This document shows positions 17,508-29,952 of a stretch of DNA of 64,000 bases, piece by piece. This stretch comes from Agrobacterium salinitolerans (GTDB lineage Bacteria > Pseudomonadota > Alphaproteobacteria > Rhizobiales > Rhizobiaceae). Position numbers and translations under genes: made by a program. Position 1 is the first letter of the stretch. Every line of letters begins with the position of its first letter. The stretch lies in NCBI RefSeq assembly GCF_002008225.1, contig NZ_MRDH01000027.1, positions 186,001-250,000 on the forward strand, written 5' to 3'. The notes beneath the pieces are model-generated. The model was not told where the DNA came from. It saw only the letters and a list, made by a program, of their open reading frames with translations, and ran no database searches.

Positions 17508-18761
17508 ATGCGCAAATATTCCGTTTTTGCCGTGGCGCGTGAGGCGCTCAGGGGTCATAAGGGGTGGGATGCGCAATGGGCCTCGCCCGAACCGCGCAAG
17601 GACTATGATGTCATCATCATCGGTGGTGGCGGACATGGTCTCGGAGCGGCCTATTACCTTGCCAAGGAACACGGCATTACCAATGTCGCAGTTTTGGAAA
17701 AAGGCTGGCTTGGCGGCGGCAATACGGGCCGCAACACCACCATCATCCGCTCCAACTATCTCTATGAAGAGAGCATGGATATTTACGAGCATTCCCTGAA
17801 ACTGTGGGAAGGCCTGAGCCAGGATCTCAATTACAACGTCATGTATTCGGCGCGCGGCGTGATGATGCTGTCGCACAATATTCACGACCGGCAGTCCTTC
17901 AGCCGCCATATCAATGCCAACCGACTTTATGGCATCGACAATGAATGGCTGACGCCGGAGCAGGCGAAAGCCTATTGCCCGCCGCTCGATATCTCAGGCA
18001 ATGCGCGGTATCCGATCAATGGCGCAGCGCTCCAGCGCCGCGGCGGCACGGCTCGCCACGATGCGGTGGCCTGGGGTTATGCCCGTGCGGCCTCCGACCG
18101 CGGCGTGCACATCATCCAGAACTGCGAGGTCACGGGTATTCGCCGTGGGCCGGACGGAGCGGTGACGGGTGTGGAGACCAATCGCGGTTTCATCGGCGCG
18201 AAAAAAATCGGGGTTTCCGCCGCCGGCCACTCCTCCGTCATCATGAAAATGGCTGATGTCCGCGTTCCCCTGCATTCCAATCCGTTACAGGCACTGGTGT
18301 CGGAGCCGCTGAAGCCGATCTTCCCCTGCGTGGTCATGTCCAACACGGTGCACGCCTATATTTCGCAGTCCGACAAGGGCGAGCTGGTGATCGGTGCTGG
18401 CACCGACCAGTATAATTCCTATTCGCAGACCGGTGGTTTGCAGATCATCACCCATACGCTCGACGCCATCTGCGAACTCTTCCCGATTTTCCGCCGTGTG
18501 AAGATGATGCGCCAATGGGGCGGCATCACCGACAACACACCCGACCGCTCCGCCATCCAGAGCGTGACGCCGGTGCAAAACCTCTTCGTCAATTGCGGTT
18601 GGGGCACGGGTGGCTTCAAGGCGACGCCGGGTTCGGCCAATCTCTTCGCGCATCTCATCGCCCGCGGTGAACCGCATCGCCTGGCGGCCGGGCTGACGCT
18701 CGACCGGTTCCGTACCGGCCGCCTGATCGATGAGGCTGCCGCTGCCGCGGTGGCGCATTGA
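17508..18761 (+). CDS. soxB: Sarcosine oxidase beta subunit
   Basis: Catalytic subunit (417 aa) of heterotetrameric sarcosine oxidase, which turns sarcosine, tetrahydrofolate and O2 into glycine, methylene-THF and H2O2. The FAD-binding motif VIIIGGGGHGLGAAYYLA is at 35-52. His184 in RRGGTARHDAV is in the position of the histidine that carries covalent FMN in this family. The ATG at 17508 has GAGGAGCAG upstream. It is the first gene of the operon soxB-unknown-soxD-soxA-soxG. Its stop overlaps the next start (TGATG). Confidence 0.96.
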   Translation: MRKYSVFAVAREALRGHKGWDAQWASPEPRKDYDVIIIGGGGHGLGAAYYLAKEHGITNVAVLEKGWLGGGNTGRNTTIIRSNYLYEESMDIYEHSLKLWEGLSQDLNYNVMYSARGVMMLSHNIHDRQSFSRHINANRLYGIDNEWLTPEQAKAYCPPLDISGNARYPINGAALQRRGGTARHDAVAWGYARAASDRGVHIIQNCEVTGIRRGPDGAVTGVETNRGFIGAKKIGVSAAGHSSVIMKMADVRVPLHSNPLQALVSEPLKPIFPCVVMSNTVHAYISQSDKGELVIGAGTDQYNSYSQTGGLQIITHTLDAICELFPIFRRVKMMRQWGGITDNTPDRSAIQSVTPVQNLFVNCGWGTGGFKATPGSANLFAHLIARGEPHRLAAGLTLDRFRTGRLIDEAAAAAVAH

Positions 18762-19171
18762 TGCTGGCGGCGGCCATGCTTGCGATCAACATATCAGGCG
18801 CGGTTGCGGCCGTGCCCGCCGGCAGCGCCATTCCCGAGGCCAGGGATTTTCGCAGTCAGAAGATTGCGAAGATGCAGGGCGAGAAAGACTGGCCGTTCGC
18901 GGCGGAAAAAGGCCTGCTTCTCTGTGCTCCCAGTCTCGCAAACAAGATGGTTTATTTTGTCGGCGAGAAGGAGGATGGCGAGCAGGATTACCCTTTCGCG
19001 ATCGATACCGACATGATGGCGGTCGCCATCGTCAATATGGGCCGGGCCTCGGCGCTGCGTCCCTTCGATAATTTCGAGCAGCTTTTAAAGCGGCTTTCCC
19101 CTTTCGTAGCCATGGGAAAGCGGCTGTGTGACCAACCCGCCGGAACCATACTTCCGGAAAACTCTCTCTAG
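18761..19171 (+). CDS. Small exported protein inserted in the sox operon (DUF2511/YebY-like by look)
   Basis: 136 aa with a signal peptide (MLAAAMLAINISGAVA, likely cleaved near AVA/AVP around 16-20). The mature part has WPFAAEKGLLLC, a pattern seen in YebY/DUF2511 proteins, then two more Cys-containing or polar stretches ending in LCDQPAGTILP. The pair of Cys could form a disulphide. It starts by TGATG overlap with soxB and ends 11 bp before soxD, so it is co-transcribed. It is not part of the canonical sox operon and its substrate or partner is unknown. A TTG three bases earlier is an alternative start. Confidence 0.75.
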   Translation: MLAAAMLAINISGAVAAVPAGSAIPEARDFRSQKIAKMQGEKDWPFAAEKGLLLCAPSLANKMVYFVGEKEDGEQDYPFAIDTDMMAVAIVNMGRASALRPFDNFEQLLKRLSPFVAMGKRLCDQPAGTILPENSL

Positions 19172-19182
19172 GTGGAGCGACG

Positions 19183-19497
19183 ATGCTTCTGATCCATTGC
19201 CCCTATTGTGGGGAAGACCGTTCCGAACTGGAATTCCGCTGGTCGGGCGAAGCCCATATCGCGCGTCCGACAAACATTGCCGATATCTCCGATGAGGCCT
19301 TCGCGGGATATTTCTTCATTCGCGACAATGACAAGGGCCTTGTTTTCGAGCGCTGGCGTCACATTCACGGCTGCGGCCGCTTCTTCAACGCCGCCCGCGA
19401 TTCAGTCAGCGACAAGTTCTTGATGACCTACAGGGCGGGCGAACCGAAACCGGATACTGAGACGGTCCTTTCCGCAGAAAAGGGAGCCGGGCAATGA
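19183..19497 (+). CDS. soxD: Sarcosine oxidase delta subunit
   Basis: 104-aa zinc-binding subunit of heterotetrameric sarcosine oxidase. Cys6 and Cys9 (CPYCG) with the HGCGRFF motif near residue 60 give the expected zinc site. FRWSGEAHIARP is the family core. The start follows GTGGAGCGACG closely. It ends in a four-base overlap (ATGA) with soxA, so the two are translationally coupled. Confidence 0.95.
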   Translation: MLLIHCPYCGEDRSELEFRWSGEAHIARPTNIADISDEAFAGYFFIRDNDKGLVFERWRHIHGCGRFFNAARDSVSDKFLMTYRAGEPKPDTETVLSAEKGAGQ

Positions 19498-22454
19498 GCG
19501 GCGATTATCGTATAAAGGGTGCCGGCCGGCTGACCCCGGCCAGAACCGCCCGTTTCACCTTCGACGGCAAGATCTATCCGGCGTTGGAAGGCGATACCGT
19601 CGCGTCGGCGTTGCTGGCCAATGGCGTGCATCTGATTGGCCGCTCGTTCAAATATCACCGCCCGCGTGGTTTCCTGTCCGCCGGGCCGGAGGAACCGAAT
19701 GCGCTGATCGACGTCTCCCGCGACAGCCTGCGCAAGCAACCCAACGTGCGCGCCACGGTGCAGGAAGTCTTCGACGGCGCGATCATCGCCTCGCAGAACC
19801 GTTTCCCGTCGCTCTCCTTCGATCTGAGCGCCGTCAACGATCTTCTCTCGCCGATGTTCGCAGCGGGCTTTTATTATAAGACCTTCATGTGGCCGAAGGC
19901 CGCCTGGCATAAGATTTACGAACCGCTGATCCGCCGCGCCGCTGGTCTCGGAAAAGCGCCGAGCGAGCCGGATGCGGATCATTATTCCGGCCGTTATGCC
20001 CATTGCGACGTGCTGGTGGCCGGCGCCGGCGTCGCCGGCCTGACGGCGGCGCTTGCCGCGGCAAAAACCGGTGCCAGCGTCATTCTGGTGGATGAAAATG
20101 CCGAAGTCGGCGGCGCGCTGCGCTTCGACACCGGTGCGGTGATCGACGGCCTGCCCGGCTATGAGTGGGCGCAGAAGGTTCTTGCCGAACTGCAATCCAT
20201 GCCCAACGTCCGGGTTCTGACCCGCACGACGGCCTTCGGTTACTACAACCACAATTTCGTGGCGCTGGCGCAGCGCGTCACCGACCATCTCGCCACGCCC
20301 GCCAGACACCAGCCGCGTGAGCGGCTGTGGCAGGTGCGCGCCAAGAAGGTCGTGCTCGCGGCAGGCGCGATCGAGCGCCACATGGTTTTCGCCAATAATG
20401 ACCGCCCCGGCATCATGCTGGCTTCGGCGGCCCGCACCTATCTCAACCAGTACGGCGTCGCCGTCGGTCACAATGTCGGTGTCTACACTGCGCATGATTC
20501 GGCCTATGAGACGGCCTTCGACCTGAAGAAGGCGGGCGTGAAGATCGCCGCCATCGTCGATTGCCGCGAAAATCCGGACCAGCGTCTGCTGGACGAGGCC
20601 CGGGCGCTCGGCATCGAGGTGCTGGCGGGCCACAGCGTCTACAACACCGCCGGCCGCCTGCGCGTCTCTTCCATGACCGTTGGCCGCAATGGCGTCTCCA
20701 ACAAGCGCAAGATCGCCATCGATGCGCTTGTCGTTTCCGCCGGCTGGACACCGTCGGTGCATCTCTTCTCGCAATCGCGCGGCAAGCTGAAGTTTGACGC
20801 GGCTAATCAGCGTTTCCTGCCTGATATCCATGTGCAGAACTGCGTCTCCATCGGCGCCTGCAACGGCACGGACGATCTTTCCGCGATCATTGCCGAAGCG
20901 GCAGCTGCTGGGGGCGGTTCGGTGGAATTCTCCGGCGAAAATGCCCGGGCATGGACGGGCGGCATGATCGGTGCGGCCGAAGGCGCGGGTGAGGGCACCG
21001 GCGTCAAGGCCTTCATCGATTTCCAGCACGATGTCTGCGCCAAGGATATCCGCCTTGCCGTGCGCGAGGGCATGCATTCCGTCGAACACATCAAGCGCTT
21101 CACCACCAATGGCATGGCGTCCGATCAGGGCAAGATGTCGAACATGCATGGCCTCGCCATCGCATCGGAAGCGCTCGGCCGGGATTTGCCCAAGGTCGGT
21201 CTCACCACCTTCCGCCAGCCCTATACGCCGGTCACCTTCGGCACGCTCATCAACCATTCGCGCGGTGCGCTGTTTGACCCCACCCGCAAGACGCCGATGC
21301 ACGAGGAAGAGCTGGCGGCGGGTGCGGTGTTCGAAGATGTCGGCAACTGGAAACGCGCGTGGTTCTTCCCGCGTGCGGGTGAGGACATGCATGAGGCGAT
21401 CAACCGCGAATGCAAGACGGTGCGGACAAGCGTGGGCGTGTTCGATGCCTCCACACTCGGCAAGATCGAGGTGGTCGGCCCGGATGCGGCGAAATTCCTG
21501 AACCTCATCTACACCAATGCTTGGGATACGCTGAAACCCGGCCGGTGCCGTTATGGTATCATGACGCGCGAAGACGGCTTCGTTTACGATGACGGCGTCG
21601 TCGGGCGTCTGGCCGAGGACCGTTTCCATGTCACGACGACGACGGGCGGCGCGCCGCGCGTTCTCCAGCATATGGAAGATTATCTTCAGACCGAATTCCC
21701 CGATCTCAATGTCTGGCTCACCTCGGCCACCGAGCAATGGGCTGTCATTGCCGTGCAGGGGCCGAAGGCGCGCGAGGTTATCGCGCCCTTCGTCGAGGGC
21801 ATCGACCTGTCGCCCGAAGCCTTCCCGCATATGGCGGTGGCCGAGGGCAAGTTCTGCGGCGTGCCGACGCGGCTTTTCCGCGTCTCCTTCACCGGCGAAC
21901 TCGGTTTCGAAATCAATGTGCCTGCCGATTATGGCGCAGCCGTCTGGTCCGCGATCCGCGACAGGGCGGAAGCCGTTGGCGGTTGCCTTTATGGCACCGA
22001 GACCATGCATATCCTGCGTGCGGAAAAGGGCTATATCATCGTCGGTCAGGACACGGACGGTACGGTGACCCCTGACGATGCCGGGCTTGCCTGGGCCGTT
22101 TCCAAGAAGAAGACGGATTTCGTCGGCATTCGCGGCCTGAAACGCATTGACCTGACGCGCACCGGCCGCAAGCAGCTCGTCGGTCTGAAGACGAAAGACC
22201 GACTGACCGTGCCTGACGAAGGCGGACAGATCGTTGCCGATCCGAACCAGCCGAAGCCGATGACCATGCTCGGCCATGTCACTTCGGCCTACTGGTCGGA
22301 AAATCTCGGCCATTCCATCGCTTTTGCGCTGGTGGCGGATGGCAGGGCGCGCATGGGTGAAACGCTTTATATTCCGCTTGCCGATAAAACCATTGCCGTC
22401 GAAGTGACCGACATGGTCTTCCTCGACAAGGAAGGAGCCCGTCTCAATGGCTGA
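19494..22454 (+). CDS. soxA: Sarcosine oxidase alpha subunit
   Basis: 986-aa subunit that binds NAD and tetrahydrofolate. Domains in order: a 2Fe-2S-ferredoxin-like N-terminal fold without a cluster (GDTVASALLANGVHLIGRSFKYHRPRG as the recognisable core), a pyridine-nucleotide disulphide-oxidoreductase-like domain with VLVAGAGVAGLTAAL at about 171-185, and a C-terminal aminomethyltransferase (GcvT-like) domain from about 600 onward. The last domain transfers the one-carbon unit to folate. The length is normal. It overlaps soxD by four bases and soxG by eight. Confidence 0.96.
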   Translation: MSGDYRIKGAGRLTPARTARFTFDGKIYPALEGDTVASALLANGVHLIGRSFKYHRPRGFLSAGPEEPNALIDVSRDSLRKQPNVRATVQEVFDGAIIASQNRFPSLSFDLSAVNDLLSPMFAAGFYYKTFMWPKAAWHKIYEPLIRRAAGLGKAPSEPDADHYSGRYAHCDVLVAGAGVAGLTAALAAAKTGASVILVDENAEVGGALRFDTGAVIDGLPGYEWAQKVLAELQSMPNVRVLTRTTAFGYYNHNFVALAQRVTDHLATPARHQPRERLWQVRAKKVVLAAGAIERHMVFANNDRPGIMLASAARTYLNQYGVAVGHNVGVYTAHDSAYETAFDLKKAGVKIAAIVDCRENPDQRLLDEARALGIEVLAGHSVYNTAGRLRVSSMTVGRNGVSNKRKIAIDALVVSAGWTPSVHLFSQSRGKLKFDAANQRFLPDIHVQNCVSIGACNGTDDLSAIIAEAAAAGGGSVEFSGENARAWTGGMIGAAEGAGEGTGVKAFIDFQHDVCAKDIRLAVREGMHSVEHIKRFTTNGMASDQGKMSNMHGLAIASEALGRDLPKVGLTTFRQPYTPVTFGTLINHSRGALFDPTRKTPMHEEELAAGAVFEDVGNWKRAWFFPRAGEDMHEAINRECKTVRTSVGVFDASTLGKIEVVGPDAAKFLNLIYTNAWDTLKPGRCRYGIMTREDGFVYDDGVVGRLAEDRFHVTTTTGGAPRVLQHMEDYLQTEFPDLNVWLTSATEQWAVIAVQGPKAREVIAPFVEGIDLSPEAFPHMAVAEGKFCGVPTRLFRVSFTGELGFEINVPADYGAAVWSAIRDRAEAVGGCLYGTETMHILRAEKGYIIVGQDTDGTVTPDDAGLAWAVSKKKTDFVGIRGLKRIDLTRTGRKQLVGLKTKDRLTVPDEGGQIVADPNQPKPMTMLGHVTSAYWSENLGHSIAFALVADGRARMGETLYIPLADKTIAVEVTDMVFLDKEGARLNG

Positions 22455-23001
22455 CATGCTGCACGCAAAACGCAAATCCGTGCTTGAGGATTTTCACGGC
22501 GGCTCGCCTTTCGTTTCGCTGAAAACCGCCGCCTCCGCCTCGCGGCTGTCTCTGCGGGCGCGGGAAAGTGCCGTACCGGCGCTCTCGGAGGCACTCGGCC
22601 TTGCTCTGCCCACCAACCCGAAAGGCTCCGTCACGTCGGGTCTGCGCTCGGCTCTATGGCTTGGCCCGGATGAATGGCTGGTGATCGATCAGGGTGAAAG
22701 CGACCTGATGGCTGCGCTTGCCGGCGTCTCCGGGCTGTTTTCCGCAACCGATGTTTCCCACCGCAACACGGCCGTCATCGTCTCCGGCCCAGGCGCGGAA
22801 GCAGCACTCAATGCCGGCTGCCCGCAGGACCTGTCTCCGGCACAGTTCCCGGTGGGCGCCTGCTCACGCACGGTTTTCGGTAAGGCGGAAGTGGTGCTGC
22901 TGCGCACGGCGGACGATACGTTCCGGGTGGAATGCTGGCGTTCCTTTGCCGAATATGTCGGCGGGCTGTTGCAGGAGGCGGCCGGGGACGTGGCGGTTTA
23001 A
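22447..23001 (+). CDS. soxG: Sarcosine oxidase gamma subunit
   Basis: 184-aa subunit of sarcosine oxidase with a GcvT-like fold. LWLGPDEWLVI and TDVSHRNTAVIVSGP are family-typical. The gene starts within the last codons of soxA and ends the operon; its stop overlaps that of the opposite-strand DUF2332 gene by four bases, so there is no intergenic terminator. Confidence 0.94.
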   Translation: MADMLHAKRKSVLEDFHGGSPFVSLKTAASASRLSLRARESAVPALSEALGLALPTNPKGSVTSGLRSALWLGPDEWLVIDQGESDLMAALAGVSGLFSATDVSHRNTAVIVSGPGAEAALNAGCPQDLSPAQFPVGACSRTVFGKAEVVLLRTADDTFRVECWRSFAEYVGGLLQEAAGDVAV

Positions 23002-24041
23002 CCCGCCATCCAGCCTCGCCATTCCACCCATCGCCCATGGAAATCGGCCCGGCCGATTTCCTGCTTCTCGCCGGTCGGCCAGATCTGAAGGGTAATGGCG
23101 GCGCTGCCCGGCGTCGCGTCTGCCTCCATTTGCAGCCGGGCAAGCGGGGCATCCGGCGTAGCGCGGGTTCCAGCTTCGCTAATTACAGCCTCGCCGGCCT
23201 CCTTCAACGCATCGGGCAGATATTGCCAGGCGACTGAGTGATAGACGACGTGGACAGCACCCGGATATTGCCTGGCAAGGCGGCGTTTCAGCCAGTCGAC
23301 CGCGTCCGCCTTCTCGACATGCAGACCATGTTCTACGGCTATCCGCAGGGCGGCGGCGGTTCGCTGCAGCCTGTCTGTCTGATCGGCCCAGACATAGGAC
23401 ATCAGCCGCAGGCGATCTTCGGCGGAAGACGGGTCGAGCGGGTTGAGATCGCAGCCGGCGCGCTCGATAACCTCGATCCGGCCATCCGGCGGGGTGTTGC
23501 CGCGCCATTCCGGAGACAGGAAGACATCGGATTGTTCGCCCCAGGTGAGGCCGCCGAGGCGATATCGGTAACGGTCGAATTGCAGGTTGAGCCCGGCGCT
23601 CGCTCCCACCTCCGACAGCACGAGCGGCTTGCCGGTCAGCGCCGCTATCGAAAGAAAGCCCGGCAGCAGAACGGCGGAACGGCGAACCTCGTTGGTCTGC
23701 GGCGGTGATTTCAACCTTGCGAGGATGAAGGGCGAATGAAAACGAAGGGCGCTGGCGCAGGCCTGCCAGAGCGCTTCTTCGTCTTCCGGCGCAATATCGG
23801 CAAGCGGCGCGATCTTTTCCTCGATGGCGAGCGCATGCAGGGCGCCCGCCAGCCGCAGGGGAACGGAATCACCGGAGGGGCCGACATCGCCGGGCCAGGA
23901 CAGGATTGTCTCCCCCACTTCCGTCTGGCGGTCGAGCCTTGCGGCCACGGCGCGACAAAGCCGTGCGGTAAAGGGAGAGCCGAGGCTGTCGCAGGCCTTT
24001 GCCTGCACGAGAAACGCGTTCCTTACGGCTTCGTCATGCAT
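22998..24041 (-). CDS. DUF2332 family protein
   Basis: 347-aa soluble protein of the DUF2332 family. Typical features are an N-terminal helix (FLVQAKACDSLGSPFTARLCRAVAARL), the core SEVGASAGLNLQFDRYRY and a later region resembling a Rossmann-like methyltransferase fold (VVYHSVAWQYLP). The family has no established function. The gene lies convergent to soxG with overlapping stops. It is 21 bp downstream of the MaoC gene and could share its transcript. Confidence 0.85.
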   Translation of the reverse strand: MHDEAVRNAFLVQAKACDSLGSPFTARLCRAVAARLDRQTEVGETILSWPGDVGPSGDSVPLRLAGALHALAIEEKIAPLADIAPEDEEALWQACASALRFHSPFILARLKSPPQTNEVRRSAVLLPGFLSIAALTGKPLVLSEVGASAGLNLQFDRYRYRLGGLTWGEQSDVFLSPEWRGNTPPDGRIEVIERAGCDLNPLDPSSAEDRLRLMSYVWADQTDRLQRTAAALRIAVEHGLHVEKADAVDWLKRRLARQYPGAVHVVYHSVAWQYLPDALKEAGEAVISEAGTRATPDAPLARLQMEADATPGSAAITLQIWPTGEKQEIGRADFHGRWVEWRGWMAG

Positions 24042-24062
24042 GCGGTCTCTCCCTTTTTGCGT

Positions 24063-24551
24063 TCAGGCGTCTTCCGGCCTGTCTTCCGGGTTGAACTGGC
24101 TGATGGTGGTCCAGCGGGCGGTAAGCGCCGGCTTTTTTTCGTTTTCGATTTCCACCGTCACGTCATAGGTTGTCATCAGCATGGCCGCACCGCGAAAACG
24201 CGCTTCCGCCAGCGTGAAACGGCCGCGCACCCGCGCACCGCTTTTGACCGGCGTCACGAAACGGACGGTATCGAAGCCGTAATTGATGCCCATGGTCTGT
24301 TCGCGAATACGGGGCAGGGCGTCGTAATTCAGCGCCGAAAGCAGCGACAGCGTCAGGAAACCATGGGCGATGGTGCCGCCAAAAGGGCTTTCAGCACGGG
24401 CGCGCTCGGGGTCCATGTGGATGAACTGTTCATCCAGTGTCGCTTTCCCGAAGGCGTTTATCATCGTCTGGTCGACGGTGATCCAGTCGGAAACGCCCAT
24501 TTCCGTGCCGACGCGGTCCTTCATGTCGGCCAGCGCAATTTCTTTTGTCAT
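24063..24551 (-). CDS. MaoC-like (R)-specific enoyl-CoA hydratase / NodN-type dehydratase
   Basis: 162-aa hot-dog fold protein. The hydratase motif is present: the catalytic Asp and His region D-x(4)-H in DEQFIHMDPERARAESPFGGTIAHGF (about 40-66). Family members hydrate 2-enoyl-CoA; NodN belongs to the same group. It is the first gene on this strand after glgX; the adjacent DUF2332 gene follows it. The substrate cannot be told. Confidence 0.88.
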   Translation of the reverse strand: MTKEIALADMKDRVGTEMGVSDWITVDQTMINAFGKATLDEQFIHMDPERARAESPFGGTIAHGFLTLSLLSALNYDALPRIREQTMGINYGFDTVRFVTPVKSGARVRGRFTLAEARFRGAAMLMTTYDVTVEIENEKKPALTARWTTISQFNPEDRPEDA

Positions 24552-24605
24552 GTTACCTCGTCCGCATTGTTTCCAGGGACTTATACGGCTGGCGACGCGA
24601 AGGGA

Positions 24606-26561
24606 TCAACTGCGCAGATAAAACACCACGGAACGGGCGGGCAGGAAGGCGGGATTGCCGAAATCCGTGCCGATCGCATGCCAGCCATCGCCGGGCAGCG
24701 TGAAAGGAACGACCTCGCGACCGCGATTGATGAGAACCGCAAGCTCGACCTCGTCGCCCGTTTCCCGGTCCGACGTTGAAAGCACCATGGCGAAGGCGGG
24801 TCCATTCGGGCTTTCCCAGTCCGCAATCGTCATGGGCTCCCCGCCCGGAGCAAGCCATGTCACATCGCCGCTGCCGGAAAAGAAGCCGGTCTCGGAAAAG
24901 ACGCCGAAGCGTTTGCGAAGCGCTGCGAGAAATGCCGTGTGATCGATCAGTTCGGGGACAAGCGAAGACCAGTCGACCCAGGTGATGTCATTATCCTGAC
25001 AATAGGCGTTGTTGTTGCCATGCTGGCTGCGGCCGCCCTCATCGCCGGCGGTCAGCATCAAGACGCCGCGGCTGACGAACAGGGTGGAAAGCAGCGCCTT
25101 CACATCCGCAATGCGGGCGGCGACAATGGCAGGGTCATCCGTCAGGCCTTCGAAACCATTGTTCCAGGAGTGGTTTTCATTGTGGCCGTCGCGATTGTTC
25201 TCGCCGTTTTTCTCATTGTGCTTGTGTTCGTGGCTGACGAGATCGAACAGGGTGAAACCATCATGGGCGGCAAGGAAATTGACGCTGCGGCTTTTCAGGC
25301 GGCCATGGCGGGAAAAGATCGGCGAGGAGCCGGACAGGGCATTGGCCAGCGCCCCCGTCGTGCCAGCATCTCCACGCCAGAAACGGCGCATGTCATCGCG
25401 GGCGCGGTCGTTCCATTCCAGGAAACTTTCTGGGAAATTGCCGAGCTGATAACCGCCGGGGCCGATATCCCAGGGTTCGGCGATCAGCAGGCGGTCGTAA
25501 AGCACCGGGTCCGAATGCATCGCGGCCAGCGTCTCGCTCGCCATGTCGAAACCCGCGGCCGTCCTCCCGAGCACCGGCGCAAGATCGAAACGGAAGCCAT
25601 CCACGCCGGCATTGAGAACGAAATGCCGCAGCGAATCGATGATGAGCTGGCGAACATAGGGGTGGTCGCAGGCAACCGTGTTGCCGGTGCCGGTATCGTT
25701 GACCAGCACGCCCGGCTTTCCCGGCGGGTGGCGGAAGGCGGTGAGATTATCGAGACCCCGCAGCGACAGGATCGAGCCTTCGATATCGCTTTCGCCGGTA
25801 TGGTTGAAGACCAGGTCGAGAACGACGCCGATGCCTTGCGCATGCAGTGCCGCAATCGTGTCGCGCAATTCCCGCACGCCGCCAGGGCAGAGGCGCGGAT
25901 CGAGTGCCATGAAACCGACGGGATTATAACCCCAGGCATTGGAAAGGCCGAGCGGCGGAAGGTGGCGCTCATCGATCCATGCGGTGATCGGCATCAACTC
26001 CACCGCATCGACGCCGATTTTTTTCAGGTGCGCGACAATGGCGGGATGCGCAAGTGCGGCAACGGTGCCCCTGATCTCTTCCGGCACTTCAGGATGCAGC
26101 CGGGTGAAGGATTTGACGGCGAGTTCGTAAATCAGCCCGCCTTCGGCAAAAAGCGGCGGTTGACGCCTGACCGGCTCATATTGCGAAAGGATCGCTTTCG
26201 GCATGATCCCGCCGGTTTCCGCACCAAAGGCGTAAAGCGCGGGGTCGTGCCGGAAGGGGCGGTCGATCTCCGTGGCATAGGGGTCGAGCAGCAGTTTCGC
26301 AGGATCGAACCAGAGGCCGTGTTCAGGGGCGTAAATGCCGTGAGTGCGAAAGCCGTATCGCGTGCCGGGGCCCGCGTCGGAGACGGTTAACCGGTGAACG
26401 TCATCTTCACCGCGCGCCATCGGTAAACGCGCCGTTTCTTTTTCGCCCTTCGTATCGAAAAGGCAGAGATCGATCTGCGAGGCGTGCCGGGAGTAGACCG
26501 TGAATTCCGTTCCGTTTTCCGTCTGGATTGCGCCTTTGGGGAAAACGGAAGGTGTCTGCAT
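24606..26561 (-). CDS. glgX: Glycogen debranching enzyme
   Basis: 651-aa GH13 enzyme that removes the short alpha-1,6 branches left by glycogen phosphorylase. It has an N-terminal carbohydrate-binding (CBM48) domain and the GH13 barrel. The nucleophile region is GVDGFRFDLAPVLG, the acid/base region LIAEPWDIG and the third acid lies at AAHDGFTLFDL. The length is close to E. coli GlgX (657 aa). It is on the same strand as glgP-pgm but is separated from pgm by 310 bp holding a repeat, so it may have its own promoter. Confidence 0.95.
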   Translation of the reverse strand: MQTPSVFPKGAIQTENGTEFTVYSRHASQIDLCLFDTKGEKETARLPMARGEDDVHRLTVSDAGPGTRYGFRTHGIYAPEHGLWFDPAKLLLDPYATEIDRPFRHDPALYAFGAETGGIMPKAILSQYEPVRRQPPLFAEGGLIYELAVKSFTRLHPEVPEEIRGTVAALAHPAIVAHLKKIGVDAVELMPITAWIDERHLPPLGLSNAWGYNPVGFMALDPRLCPGGVRELRDTIAALHAQGIGVVLDLVFNHTGESDIEGSILSLRGLDNLTAFRHPPGKPGVLVNDTGTGNTVACDHPYVRQLIIDSLRHFVLNAGVDGFRFDLAPVLGRTAAGFDMASETLAAMHSDPVLYDRLLIAEPWDIGPGGYQLGNFPESFLEWNDRARDDMRRFWRGDAGTTGALANALSGSSPIFSRHGRLKSRSVNFLAAHDGFTLFDLVSHEHKHNEKNGENNRDGHNENHSWNNGFEGLTDDPAIVAARIADVKALLSTLFVSRGVLMLTAGDEGGRSQHGNNNAYCQDNDITWVDWSSLVPELIDHTAFLAALRKRFGVFSETGFFSGSGDVTWLAPGGEPMTIADWESPNGPAFAMVLSTSDRETGDEVELAVLINRGREVVPFTLPGDGWHAIGTDFGNPAFLPARSVVFYLRS

Positions 26562-26871
26562 GGTCGGTCTCTCCGAGGGATAGTTGTTTCTTCTTTGTAA
26601 CGCTAGAAGGTGGCCGGTAGTGGAAGGCGGGTATGCGTCCGCCTATGATCGATGGCGAAACGAAAACCACTCCTCCGTCATGCTCGGGCCTGTCCCGAGC
26701 ATCTGCTACGCATTGATTGGACGATACGTTGGCAGATCCTCGGCACAAGGCCGAGGATGACGTCGAGTTTGGAGAGTGGTCTGTTACTACTCTCAGACGG
26801 CCTTGTGGCCGCCTCCCGTCTTTTCGATTCCGCGCCTCTCCAGCAACCGCTGATGCAACTGGACAAAGCTC
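26562..26871. other. Gap between pgm and glgX, mostly RIME-like repeat
   Basis: 310 bp with no supported gene. It contains the RIME-like element at 26678-26765. Near the glgX end is a TCTCCGAGGGA ribosome-site region. Small open frames here run through the palindromes and are not credible. Confidence 0.6.
26678..26765. repeat. RIME-like intergenic palindromic repeat, copy 2
   Basis: The same two-hairpin layout as at 13758-13843: ATGCTCGGG/CCCGAGCAT (26680-26688 with 26694-26702) and ATCCTCGG/CCGAGGAT (26736-26743 with 26751-26758). The spacer shares CGATACGT with copy 1. Its position between pgm and glgX could affect read-through or mRNA stability. Confidence 0.82.
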
Positions 26872-29947
<3,076 letters not shown>

Positions 29948-29952
29948 GGGCT

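Noticed and set aside
19428-22475. 1015-codon open frame on the minus strand opposite soxA
   Set aside because: It mirrors soxA codon phase in GC-rich DNA, is rich in Arg, His, Gly and Ala, lacks any family motif and overlaps soxD-soxA-soxG fully.
24939-26390. 483-codon plus-strand frame opposite glgX
   Set aside because: Shadow of glgX with low-complexity Arg/Gly/His content.
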